Source: Morococcus cerebrosus (lineage in GTDB: Bacteria; Pseudomonadota; Gammaproteobacteria; Burkholderiales; Neisseriaceae). Taken from it: a stretch of DNA of 64,000 bases. Made by a program: the position numbers and the translations under genes. Numbering within the stretch: the stretch's first letter is position 1; each line of letters starts with the position of its first letter. The stretch spans positions 372,001-436,000 of the forward strand of contig NZ_CP094242.1 in NCBI RefSeq assembly GCF_022749515.1. Direction: 5' to 3'. The notes beneath the pieces were generated by a model, which worked only from the letters and a program-made list of their open reading frames with translations, did no database searches and was not told the DNA's origin. Shown piece by piece: positions 26,148 through 34,824 of the stretch.

Positions 26148-28316
26148 ATGATCTACCACCGCATCGCCGTAAACGTGCCGCTTTCAGACGGCCTTTTGAC
26201 TTATTCCCATTCCGAGCCGCTGCCGCAGGGAACGCGGGTGCTTGTGCCTTTCCGCAACAAGACCGTGGTCGGGATTGTGTGGGAAACGGATATTGCGCCC
26301 GATATGGATGCGGCGCGGATTTTGGGCGTTCAGACGACCTTTTTGGACGAGCCGCCGCTGCCTGAAAACTGGCGTGATTTGCTCTCGTTTACGTCGCGTT
26401 ATTACCACTATCCGACGGGGCAGGCGGTGTTTGCCGCGCTGCCGCAGGGTTTGAAGGAAACGCGCGCGGTGGAAATGCCGCAGCCGCCGTTGTTTTATGC
26501 GTTGAACGAAGCGGGCAGGGCGCAAACGCCGCCGCCGGCGCGATTCAACAAAAAAGCGGCTTTGTGGGACGCGCTGCTGTCGGGCGGGATGACGATGGCG
26601 GCGTTGAAGCAGGTGAACGCGCAGGCGGCGAAATTAATTGAGGATTGGGCGGAGCAGGGCTGGATTGAAACGACGGAAGCGGCAAAGCCTGTATTGAGGT
26701 CGTCTGAATTTCAGCTCAACGCCGACCAGCAACGAGCTTCCGATGAAATTCAGACGACCTTCGGCAGTTTTCAACCGTTTCTGCTGTACGGCATCACCGG
26801 CAGCGGCAAGACTGAAGTGTATTTCGATGCGATGGCGAAAGTGTTGGCGCAGGGGCGGCAGGTGTTGTTTCTGTTGCCGGAAATCAACCTCACGCCGCAG
26901 CTTTTGAAACGGGTGGAAAACCGTTTTGCCGACGTACCGACTGCCGTGTTGCACAGCCAGATGGCGGCAGGCAAGCGCACGCAGGATTATCTGCGCGCGA
27001 TGTTGGGACAGGCGAAGTTGGTGATTGGCACGCGGCTGGCAGTGTTCACGCCTTTGCCTGATGTCGGGCTGATTGTGGTCGATGAGGAACACGACGGCTC
27101 GTTCAAACAGGACAACGAATTGCGCTATCACGCCCGCGATTTGGCGGTGTGGCGGGCGAAGCAGAGCGGCTGCCCCGTCGTGTTGGGCAGCGCCACACCC
27201 AGCCTGGAGAGCTGGCACAAGGCGCAAAGCGGCGCGTACCGTCTGCTGCAACTGACCGAACGCGCCCATACCGCCGCGCAACTGCCGCAAGTGGATATTC
27301 TCAACGTAGGCCGTCTGAAACTCGACAACGGCTTCTCGCCGCAAGCCTTGCAGCTTTTGAAACAGAACTTTGAAGCAGGCGGCATGTCGCTGGTGTACCT
27401 CAACCGTCGCGGTTTCGCGCCCGCGCTGTTTTGCGGCGACTGCGGCCATACCTTCGGCTGCCCGAACTGCTCCGCCAAAATGGTGCTGCACCAACGCGCC
27501 CGCCAACTGCGCTGTCACCACTGCGACCACCGCGAACCCATCCCGTTCAAATGCCCCGACTGCGGCAACCAAGACCTGACCGCCGTCGGCCACGGCACGC
27601 AGCGCGTCGAAGAAACCCTGCGCGCCTTCCTGCCCAAGGCCGCCGTCGTCCGCGTCGACAGGGACAGCACCGCGCACAAAAACGACTGGGCGGATTTGTA
27701 CCGCCGTATCGCCGACAACGAAATCGACATTCTGGTCGGCACGCAGATGCTCGCCAAAGGCCATGATTTCGCGCGGCTCAACCTCGTTATCGTATTGAAC
27801 GCCGACGGCAGCCTGTACAGTGCGGACTTTCGCGCGCCGGAAAGGCTGTTCGCCGAGCTGATGCAAGTGTCCGGCAGGGCGGGGCGCGCCGACAAACCCG
27901 GCAAGGTGCTGATACAGACCCAACTGCCTGAACATCCCGTCTTCGCCGCCGTCAAAGCGCAGGACTACGCCGTGTTTGCCGAAAACGAATTGAACGAGCG
28001 GCAAATGTTCGCCATGCCGCCCTTCGGTTTTCAGACCGCCGTCCGCGCCGACGCGCCGTGCGTTGCCGATGCGATGGAATTTCTCAACGCCGCCAAAGAA
28101 ACCCTCGCCCCGCTTTTGCCTGAAAGCGTCTCCCAGTTCGGCGCAGCCCCCATGCTGATGGTGCGCCTCGCCGAACGCGAACGCGCGCAAATCTTCCTCG
28201 AATCGACATCCCGACAGGATTTGCACCGCGCCGTGAGTTTGTGGGTGCAGGTGTTGCAGCAGAACCGCGACGGCAAAATCAGATGGTCGGTGGATGTGGA
28301 TGCGCAGGAAGCGTAA
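26148..28316 (+). CDS. priA: PriA, primosomal replication-restart helicase
   Basis: 722 residues from the ATG at 26148; a TTG at 26136 would add four. N-terminal DNA-binding domain, then Walker A YGITGSGKTEVY (about 214-225), DEEH box VDEEHDGSFKQ, and helicase motifs LGSATPSLESW and LVGTQMLAKGHDF. Two zinc sites are formed by CGDCGHTFGCPNC and CHHCDHREP...CPDC. PriA reloads DnaB at collapsed forks. The gene holds at least five uptake sequences in its coding sequence (near 26183, 26329, 26697, 26749 and 27308), more than any other gene here. Confidence 0.97.
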   Translation: MIYHRIAVNVPLSDGLLTYSHSEPLPQGTRVLVPFRNKTVVGIVWETDIAPDMDAARILGVQTTFLDEPPLPENWRDLLSFTSRYYHYPTGQAVFAALPQGLKETRAVEMPQPPLFYALNEAGRAQTPPPARFNKKAALWDALLSGGMTMAALKQVNAQAAKLIEDWAEQGWIETTEAAKPVLRSSEFQLNADQQRASDEIQTTFGSFQPFLLYGITGSGKTEVYFDAMAKVLAQGRQVLFLLPEINLTPQLLKRVENRFADVPTAVLHSQMAAGKRTQDYLRAMLGQAKLVIGTRLAVFTPLPDVGLIVVDEEHDGSFKQDNELRYHARDLAVWRAKQSGCPVVLGSATPSLESWHKAQSGAYRLLQLTERAHTAAQLPQVDILNVGRLKLDNGFSPQALQLLKQNFEAGGMSLVYLNRRGFAPALFCGDCGHTFGCPNCSAKMVLHQRARQLRCHHCDHREPIPFKCPDCGNQDLTAVGHGTQRVEETLRAFLPKAAVVRVDRDSTAHKNDWADLYRRIADNEIDILVGTQMLAKGHDFARLNLVIVLNADGSLYSADFRAPERLFAELMQVSGRAGRADKPGKVLIQTQLPEHPVFAAVKAQDYAVFAENELNERQMFAMPPFGFQTAVRADAPCVADAMEFLNAAKETLAPLLPESVSQFGAAPMLMVRLAERERAQIFLESTSRQDLHRAVSLWVQVLQQNRDGKIRWSVDVDAQEA

Positions 28317-28330
28317 GCGGAATAGGGAAG

Positions 28331-28373
28331 GGGTCGTCTGAAAAAGCGGAAGAGGCATTTTCAGACGACCTTT
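28331..28373. terminator. Bidirectional uptake-sequence terminator between priA and DUF817
   Basis: GGGTCGTCTGAAAAAG and complement, short loop, between two convergent genes. Confidence 0.8.
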
Positions 28374-28388
28374 TCGCAGTATCGAACA

Positions 28389-29234
28389 TTAATCTTTAGA
28401 AACGCTGATGGTGTGTTTGACGTGTTTTAAATTCGCCACGATGGTAAACGTCATCATCACCAGCAAAGCCCACGAACTCCATTTGCTGATGTGTACCGAT
28501 GCCCATGCGCCGATTTGGTTGGGATAACGCCAAACGCCGAACAAAGTCCCTAAGTTTTCCGCTAGCCAAATGAAAAAACCGATTAGGACGAAAGACAGCA
28601 GGAGCGGCATTTTTCGGGTAGTGTCATAGGGCGTGTATAAAACCGTTGTCCGCGCATACAGCCCGAGTGCGAATGCGGCGAGATACCAGCGGTAGTCGCC
28701 GAGATAGTGATGAGTGAAAAAATTGACGTAAATTGCCAGCGCGCACAATGTGCTCAACCAATACGGCGGATGGCTTTTGATTCTGATATTAAAGAGCCGC
28801 CAAGCCTGAATGATGTAGCTGCCGACCGCCGCATACATAAAGCCTGCAAACAGCGGCACGCCGCCGATTTTGGTGTATGCCTCGTCCGGATAGCTCCAAG
28901 ACTGGATGTCGCCCGATGTTTTGAACCACTCCAAAGCAAAGCCCACCAAGTGAAAAAGCGTAATCGATTTCACTTCGTCCCACGTTTCCAGCTTGAAATA
29001 CAGCATCGCAACCTGCACGGAGACTGCAAAAATCAGCAGCAGGTCATAGCGTGAAACCCCCAGCCAGCCTGTTTTCGGAATCAGGAACATGGCAATGAAA
29101 AACAGACCTGCAAACAAACAGGCGCGCGCTTCTTTCAGTCCGAAAAACCAGAATTCGACCGCAAAACGCCGCCAGCCGTGCAAATCATCCCGTTTCGGGT
29201 GTTCCATCAGCCAAGTATCCAGTTTGCCCAACAT
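28389..29234 (-). CDS. DUF817 integral membrane protein
   Basis: 281 residues, about eight hydrophobic segments. Conserved blocks are EFWFFGLKEARACLFAG (about 27-43), FKTSGDIQSWSYPDEAY, GVPLFAGFMYAAVGSY and RMPLLLSF-like/ENLGTLFGVWRYP near the C-terminus, typical of DUF817. Function unknown. The ATG follows an uptake sequence (AAGGTCGTCTGAAAAT then ATG, 29235-29250) which supplies the only Shine-Dalgarno-like AAGG. Confidence 0.85.
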   Translation of the reverse strand: MLGKLDTWLMEHPKRDDLHGWRRFAVEFWFFGLKEARACLFAGLFFIAMFLIPKTGWLGVSRYDLLLIFAVSVQVAMLYFKLETWDEVKSITLFHLVGFALEWFKTSGDIQSWSYPDEAYTKIGGVPLFAGFMYAAVGSYIIQAWRLFNIRIKSHPPYWLSTLCALAIYVNFFTHHYLGDYRWYLAAFALGLYARTTVLYTPYDTTRKMPLLLSFVLIGFFIWLAENLGTLFGVWRYPNQIGAWASVHISKWSSWALLVMMTFTIVANLKHVKHTISVSKD

Positions 29235-29305
29235 ATTTTCAGACGACCTTCATTTTTAAAAGGGATGGAATATAACGTAAGAATAGGGATCCGGGAATAT
29301 TAAGT

Positions 29306-29343
29306 GGCCGTCTGAAAAAGCGGTTGGCATTTTCAGACGACCT
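29306..29343. terminator. Inverted uptake sequences upstream of nth
   Basis: GGCCGTCTGAAAAAG pairs with TTTTCAGACGACC. The first arm carries the GGCC variant. It lies between two divergent genes (DUF817 and nth), so it ends no known gene; TATAAT at 29350-29355 just beyond it may be the nth -10 box. Confidence 0.5.
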
Positions 29344-29399
29344 TTTGCGTTATAATCGGGCAAACGATAAAGACACACACAAATCCTACCCGTACCCCC

Positions 29400-30032
29400 A
29401 TGAACAAACAGATCCGCCAAGAAATTTTCGAGCGTTTCCGCGCTGCCAATCCCCATCCGACCACCGAGCTTCATTTCAATTCACCCTTCGAGCTTTTGAT
29501 CGCCGTTTTGCTGTCGGCGCAGGCGACCGACGTAGGCGTGAATAAGGCGACGGCAAAGCTGTTTCCGGTTGCCAATACGCCGCAGGCGATGTTGGATTTG
29601 GGTTTGGACGGCGTAATGGAATACACGAAAACCATCGGGCTTTATAAAACCAAGTCCAAACACATCATGCAGACCTGCCGCATCCTGCTGGAAAAATACA
29701 ACGGCGAAGTGCCGGAAGACCGCGAGGCTTTGGAATCGTTGCCAGGCGTGGGTCGCAAGACGGCAAACGTGGTGTTGAATACGGCGTTCGGCCATCCCGT
29801 CATGGCGGTCGATACGCACATCTTCAGGGTGTCCAACCGTACCAAAATCGCGCCGGGCAAGGATGTGCGCGAGGTGGAAGACAAGCTGATGCGCTTTGTG
29901 CCGAAAGAGTTTTTGATGGATGCGCATCATTGGCTGATTCTGCACGGACGCTACACCTGCAAGGCGCAGAAGCCGCAATGCGGGAAGTGCATCATTAATG
30001 ATTTGTGCGAGTATGGCGCGAAGTTGATGTAA
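29400..30032 (+). CDS. nth: Nth, endonuclease III
   Basis: 210 residues. Bifunctional DNA glycosylase/AP lyase for oxidised pyrimidines. Helix-hairpin-helix LPGVGRKTANVVLNTAF (about 114-130) with the catalytic Lys in GRKTA, catalytic Asp in AVDTHIFRV, and the four-cysteine iron-sulfur loop CKAQKPQCGKCIINDLC at the C-terminus. Very similar length to E. coli Nth (211). Confidence 0.97.
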   Translation: MNKQIRQEIFERFRAANPHPTTELHFNSPFELLIAVLLSAQATDVGVNKATAKLFPVANTPQAMLDLGLDGVMEYTKTIGLYKTKSKHIMQTCRILLEKYNGEVPEDREALESLPGVGRKTANVVLNTAFGHPVMAVDTHIFRVSNRTKIAPGKDVREVEDKLMRFVPKEFLMDAHHWLILHGRYTCKAQKPQCGKCIINDLCEYGAKLM

Positions 30033-30242
30033 ACATTGATAAATTGTAAACAATCAACAAAACAACCTTTCTATCAGGTTAAAATTTCTGACGGCATTTT
30101 TTTATTTAAAATGAAATGCTTGAAAAAATATGGGCAAAAGGTAAAATTCGACCTTATCGGGTTGGAAAACGATAAAAGTTTCAGACGACCCCATGTTTTT
30201 AAGATGCAAGAACACAATCCGTTATTCGGAAAAGGAAACGCG

Positions 30243-31757
30243 GTGCGCGAAAAAATGAACAAATACAGATACTTTGCTTTGGTAACGGCTTCTGCGCTGG
30301 CCTTGGGCGGCTGTGACAAAATCAGCAGCTTCTTCGGCGGCGACAGTAAAAGCGAAGAATTCGTACAAAGAATCGAACCTTCCAAAGATAACGGCAGCGT
30401 CGGCATGCTGCTGCCCGATTTCGCTCAATTGGTGCAAAACGAAGGCCAGGCGGTGGTCAATATCCAAGCTTCTCCCGCGAGACGCTCCGCAGGCAGCGGG
30501 CAGTCTGAAGAGCAGGGCATGGATTTGAGCCAGTTCCCTGACAACGACCCGTTTTACGAGTTTTTCAAACGCCTTGTCCCGAATATGCCCGATATGCCGG
30601 AAGACCAGTCTGCCGACGAGGATTTGAACTTTGGCTCCGGCTTCATCATCAGTAAAGACGGCTATATCCTGACCAATACCCACGTCGTTGCCGGCATGGG
30701 CAATATCAAAGTCCTGCTCAACGACAAACGCGAATACACCGCCAAGCTGATCGGATCGGATACGCAATCCGATGTCGCGCTGCTGAAGATTGACGCTTCG
30801 GAAGAATTGCCCGTCGTCAAAATCGGCAATCCGAAAGATTTGAAACCGGGCGAATGGGTTGCCGCCATCGGTGCGCCGTTCGGCTTTGACAACAGCGTTA
30901 CTTCGGGCATCGTGTCCGCCAAAGGACGCAGCCTGCCGAACGAAAGCTACACGCCTTTCATCCAAACCGACGTTGCCATCAATCCGGGCAACTCCGGCGG
31001 CCCGCTGTTTAATCTGAAAGGTCAGGTGGTCGGCATCAACTCCCAAATTTACAGCCGAAGCGGCGGATTTATGGGCATTTCCTTCGCGATTCCGATTGAT
31101 GTGGCGATGAATGTTGCCGAGCAGTTGAAAACCAGCGGTAAGGTTCAGCGCGGTCAGTTGGGCGTGATTATTCAGGAAGTGTCTTACGATCTGGCGAAAT
31201 CATTCGGCTTGGACAAAGCCAGCGGCGCGTTGATTGCCAAAGTGATGCCGAACAGCCCTGCCATGCAGGCAGGGTTGCAAGTGGGCGACATCGTCCGCAG
31301 CGTCAACGGCGAAGAAGTGCGCGTTTCCAGCGATTTGCCGGTCATGGTCGGCTCGATGCTGCCGGGTAAGGAAGTCACGCTGGAGGTATGGCGCAAAGGC
31401 GAGAAAATCAATGTGAAAGTCAAACTCGGCAGCATGGCGGAGCAGAACGAAACTTCTTCTCGCGCTACCGAGCAGCCGCAGCAGGCAAATCCGGCGGACG
31501 GATTTACCGTCGATAATACAGGTCTGACCCTGCGCGTCGATGAAGGTGCAGGCAAAAGCCGCCTGATTGTTTCCCGCGTCAGCGGCGCGGCGGAACGTGC
31601 CGGACTCAAACGCGGTGACGAAATCCTCGCCGTCAGCCAAATCAGCGTCAACGACGAATCGAGCTTCCGCAGCGCGTTGGCAGGCGCGGGCAAAAATGTG
31701 CCGCTGCTGGTTCAGCGCGACGGCAATACGCTTTTCCTCGCCCTGACCCTGCAATAA
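30243..31757 (+). CDS. DegQ/MucD-like periplasmic serine protease, lipoprotein
   Basis: About 505 residues from the GTG at 30243, chosen because AAAAGGAAAC ends 6 bases before it; an ATG at 30255 (MNKYRYFALV) is too far from that site. A longer open frame begins at 30036 but has no signal. Lipobox ALGGC predicts a lipid anchor. Trypsin-like domain with catalytic His in TNTHVVAG, Asp in QSDVALLKID and Ser in NPGNSGGPLF, then two PDZ domains (about 300-390 and 425-500). It degrades misfolded envelope proteins. Lipidation is unusual for the Deg family but matches the Neisseria homologue. Confidence 0.9.
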   Translation: MREKMNKYRYFALVTASALALGGCDKISSFFGGDSKSEEFVQRIEPSKDNGSVGMLLPDFAQLVQNEGQAVVNIQASPARRSAGSGQSEEQGMDLSQFPDNDPFYEFFKRLVPNMPDMPEDQSADEDLNFGSGFIISKDGYILTNTHVVAGMGNIKVLLNDKREYTAKLIGSDTQSDVALLKIDASEELPVVKIGNPKDLKPGEWVAAIGAPFGFDNSVTSGIVSAKGRSLPNESYTPFIQTDVAINPGNSGGPLFNLKGQVVGINSQIYSRSGGFMGISFAIPIDVAMNVAEQLKTSGKVQRGQLGVIIQEVSYDLAKSFGLDKASGALIAKVMPNSPAMQAGLQVGDIVRSVNGEEVRVSSDLPVMVGSMLPGKEVTLEVWRKGEKINVKVKLGSMAEQNETSSRATEQPQQANPADGFTVDNTGLTLRVDEGAGKSRLIVSRVSGAAERAGLKRGDEILAVSQISVNDESSFRSALAGAGKNVPLLVQRDGNTLFLALTLQ

Positions 31758-31786
31758 GGTGCAACGCAAGCGCCATTCAATGATAG

Positions 31787-31819
31787 AATACCCGCCATCC
31801 TAAGGTGGCGGGTATTTTG
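31787..31819 (+). terminator. Rho-independent terminator after the Deg protease gene
   Basis: AATACCCGCCATCC and complement with a 3-base loop, followed by TTTTGT. It begins 30 bases past the stop codon and is not uptake-sequence based. Confidence 0.85.
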
Positions 31820-31946
31820 TAATTTTAGCAACCGATTGATTTGTTTGTTTTTTGATGGTTTTGCTCTTTTGGCTTTGTCAACAATCGCATTCAAAGGTCG
31901 TCTGAAAACGTTCCGCTCCGATTGACTTCCTATTAATAAAAATATT

Positions 31947-33467
31947 ATGCACCTGATTGATTATTCACATTCGTTTTTATCCGTCGTGCCGCCGTTTTTG
32001 GCATTGGCGCTTGCCGTCATCACCCGCCGTGTGCTGCTGTCTTTGGGCATCGGTATCTTGGTCGGCGTTGCCTTTTTGGTCGGCGGCAGCCCGATTGACG
32101 GACTGACACACCTGAAAGACATGGTGGTCGGACTGGCTTGGGCAGACGGCGATTGGTCGCTGGGAAAACCTAAAATCCTGATTTTCTTATTGTTGCTCGG
32201 TATTTTCACTTCTCTTTTAACTTTTTCGGGCAGCAATCAGGCGTTTGCCGATTGGGCGAAGCAACACATCAAAGGGCGGCGCGGCGCAAAAATGCTGACT
32301 GCCTGCCTCGTATTCGTTACCTTTATCGACGACTATTTCCACAGCCTCGCCGTCGGTGCGATTGCCCGCCCCGTTACCGACAAATTCAAAGTTTCCCGCG
32401 CCAAACTCGCGTATATCCTTGATTCCACCGCTGCGCCGATGTGCGTACTGATGCCGGTTTCAAGCTGGGGCGCATCGATTATCGCCACGCTGGCAGGTCT
32501 GCTCGTTACCTACCACATCACCGGATACACGCCGATGGGTGTGTTTGTTGCCATGAGCCTGATGAATTATTACGCCCTGTTCGCCCTGATCATGGTGTTT
32601 GTCGTCGCTTGGTTTTCTTTCGACATCGGCTCGATGGCGCGCCTTGAAAAAGCGGCATTGCAGGAAACCCATGACGAATCCGCCGGCTCTGACGGCCCTA
32701 AAGGCAGGGTTTACGCGCTGATTATCCCTGTTTTGGTGTTGATCGCATCCACCGTTTCCGCCATGATTTACACAGGCGCGCAGGCAAGCGAAACTTTCAC
32801 TATTTTGGGCGCGTTTGAAAATACCGATGTAAACACTTCGCTGGTGTTCGGCGGTACTTGCGGCGTACTCGCCGTCGTCCTCTGCACACTCGGCACCATC
32901 AAGGCCGCCGACTATCCCAAAGCCGTCCGTCAGGGCATATCTTCGATGTTCGGCGCGATTACCATCCTGATTCTTGCCTGGCTCATCAGCACCGTCGTCA
33001 GCGAAATGCACACCGGCGACTACCTCTCCACGCTGGTTGCAGACAACATCCATCCCGGCTTCCTGCCCGTCATCCTCTTCCTGCTTGCCAGCGTGATGGC
33101 GTTCGCCACAGGCACAAGCTGGGGCACGTTCGGCATTATGCTGCCGATTGCCGCCGCGATGGCGGTTAAAGTCGATGCATCGTTGGTTATCCCGTGTATG
33201 TCCGCCGTGATGGCAGGCGCGGTGTGCGGCGACCACTGCTCGCCCATTTCCGACACCACCATCCTGTCTTCCACCGGCGCGCATTGCAACCATATCGACC
33301 ACGTTACATCGCAACTGCCTTATGCCTTGACCGTCGCAGGCGCGGCAGCGGCAGGCTACCTCGTGTTGGGCATGACGCAATCGGCTTGGCTGGGCTTTTT
33401 CGCCACTGGCGTCGTCATGACCGCCCTCATCTTCATACTGAAAGACAAAAAAGGCAAAGCTGCCTAA
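31947..33467 (+). CDS. NhaC-family Na+/H+ antiporter
   Basis: 506 residues, about 11-12 membrane helices. Characteristic strings are TFIDDYFHSLAVGAIARPVTD (about 127-147), PMCVLMPVSSWGASI, ATGTSWGTFGIMLPIA (about 390-405) and GAVCGDHCSPISDTTILSS (about 425-443). These belong to the NhaC superfamily, which exchanges sodium for protons; some relatives move organic solutes, so the exact substrate is uncertain. Preceded by an uptake sequence near 31896. Confidence 0.88.
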   Translation: MHLIDYSHSFLSVVPPFLALALAVITRRVLLSLGIGILVGVAFLVGGSPIDGLTHLKDMVVGLAWADGDWSLGKPKILIFLLLLGIFTSLLTFSGSNQAFADWAKQHIKGRRGAKMLTACLVFVTFIDDYFHSLAVGAIARPVTDKFKVSRAKLAYILDSTAAPMCVLMPVSSWGASIIATLAGLLVTYHITGYTPMGVFVAMSLMNYYALFALIMVFVVAWFSFDIGSMARLEKAALQETHDESAGSDGPKGRVYALIIPVLVLIASTVSAMIYTGAQASETFTILGAFENTDVNTSLVFGGTCGVLAVVLCTLGTIKAADYPKAVRQGISSMFGAITILILAWLISTVVSEMHTGDYLSTLVADNIHPGFLPVILFLLASVMAFATGTSWGTFGIMLPIAAAMAVKVDASLVIPCMSAVMAGAVCGDHCSPISDTTILSSTGAHCNHIDHVTSQLPYALTVAGAAAAGYLVLGMTQSAWLGFFATGVVMTALIFILKDKKGKAA

Positions 33468-33537
33468 TGTGTTTTCCCGTTTTCAGACGACCTTCGATAC
33501 TTTAAGGTCGTCTGAAAACATTTTAAGGAATCCAAAA

Positions 33538-34626
33538 ATGAACGCTCCCTATTCCATCCCGCGCGGTCCCGTTATGGCAGACGTCGCCGCCTACTGTCTC
33601 TCCGAAGAAGAAAAACAACGCTTGCTCGACCCGTCTATCGGCGGCGTCATCTTGTTCCGCCGCAACTTCGAAAACGTCGGGCAGCTCAAAGCCCTGGTTC
33701 AAGAAATCAAAGCACTGCGCACACCCGAACTCATCATCGCCGTCGATCACGAAGGCGGCAGGGTGCAACGCTTCATCGAAGGCTTCACCCGACTGCCCGC
33801 CATGAACACCTTAGGGCAGATTTGGGACATCGAAGGCGAAGCCACCGCCAAAGAAAAAGCCGAGCAGGTCGGCTGGGTATTGGCGACGGAACTGACCGCC
33901 TGCGGCATAGACCTCTCCTTCACGCCCGTCCTCGACCTCGACTGGGGAACATGTCCCGTCATCGGCAACCGCAGTTTCCACCACAACGCCGACACCGTAA
34001 CCCAGCTCGCCCTTGCCCTGCAAAAAGGTCTGAACCGGGGCGGCATGAAATCCTGCGGCAAACATTTCCCCGGACACGGATTCGTCGAAGGCGACAGCCA
34101 TTTGGTGCAACCCGAAGACACGCGTAGCCTTGCCGAACTCGAAGCCGCCGACATGATTCCGTTCCGCGCCTTAAGCGGCGCAGGCATGGCGGCGGTTATG
34201 CCCGCCCACGTCGTTTATCCGCAAATTGACGGCAAGCCCGCCGGTTTCTCTGAAAAATGGCTCAAACAAATCCTGCGCCAAGACATCGGATTTAAAGGCG
34301 TTATATTTTCAGACGACCTCACGATGGAAGGTGCAGGCGCAGCGGGCGGCATCAAAGAACGCGCAAACGCTTCCTTTACGGCAGGCTGCGACATCGTCCT
34401 CGTCTGCAACCGTCCCGACCTCGTGGACGAACTGCGCGACGGCTTCCAAATCCCCGCCAATCCAGATTTGGCAAACCGCTGGCAATACATGGCGAACACA
34501 TTGGGCAAGGAAGCCGCCCAAGCCGTGATGCAAACGCCCGCTTTCCAAGCCGCACAAGCCATGACCGCGCAACTTGCTACGCCTAAAGACACAGCCGGCG
34601 GCGTGAAAGTCGGCGAAGCGTTTTAA
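33538..34626 (+). CDS. nagZ: NagZ, beta-N-acetylglucosaminidase
   Basis: 362 residues from the ATG at 33538, which has TTTAAGGAA upstream; a longer frame to 33469 runs through uptake sequences. GH3 family, cytoplasmic, releases GlcNAc from anhydro-muropeptides in cell-wall recycling. Motifs: IIAVDHEGGRVQRF (about 66-79), GNRSFHHNADTV, the catalytic His/Asp loop KHFPGHGFVEGDSH (about 179-192) and nucleophile Asp in FSDDLTMEGA. An uptake sequence is inside the gene (34308-34319), encoding part of the FSDDL motif. Confidence 0.96.
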   Translation: MNAPYSIPRGPVMADVAAYCLSEEEKQRLLDPSIGGVILFRRNFENVGQLKALVQEIKALRTPELIIAVDHEGGRVQRFIEGFTRLPAMNTLGQIWDIEGEATAKEKAEQVGWVLATELTACGIDLSFTPVLDLDWGTCPVIGNRSFHHNADTVTQLALALQKGLNRGGMKSCGKHFPGHGFVEGDSHLVQPEDTRSLAELEAADMIPFRALSGAGMAAVMPAHVVYPQIDGKPAGFSEKWLKQILRQDIGFKGVIFSDDLTMEGAGAAGGIKERANASFTAGCDIVLVCNRPDLVDELRDGFQIPANPDLANRWQYMANTLGKEAAQAVMQTPAFQAAQAMTAQLATPKDTAGGVKVGEAF

Positions 34627-34652
34627 AGGCGTTTGATTTAGAAAGCATGAAA

Positions 34653-34699
34653 GAAGGTCGTCTGAAAACCTTGAATTAAGGTTTTCAGACGACCTTTTT
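34653..34699. terminator. Uptake-sequence terminator after nagZ, abutting a CREE
   Basis: AGAAGGTCGTCTGAAAACC and complement; the T run of this terminator (CCTTTTTA) merges directly into the TATAGTGG end of the next CREE. Confidence 0.85.
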
Positions 34700-34805
34700 A
34701 TAGTGGATTAAATTTAAATCAGGACAAGGCGACGAAGCCGCAGACAGTACAGATAGTACGGCAAGGCGAGGCAACGCCGTACTGGTTTAAAGTTAATCCA
34801 CTATA
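34699..34805. repeat. Short-form CREE (107 bp)
   Basis: TATAGTGGATTAAATTTAAA at the left and TTAATCCACTATA at the right; core includes GACGAAGCCGCAGACAGTAC and GGCAAGGCGAGGCAACGCC. It lacks the internal segment of the long form at 15278. Located between the convergent nagZ and TerC/CBS genes. Confidence 0.95.
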
Positions 34806-34824
34806 TTTCACAATGATAATTTGA

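Noticed and set aside
26634..28358. 574-codon open frame on the minus strand opposite priA
   Set aside because: It is the antisense shadow of a GC-rich, strongly conserved gene; the translation is Arg/His/Gln-rich without recognisable domains or a ribosome site.
30036..30242. Long N-terminal extension of the Deg protease frame
   Set aside because: The extension contains an uptake sequence and no signal; the lipoprotein signal and ribosome site place the start at 30243 (or 30255).
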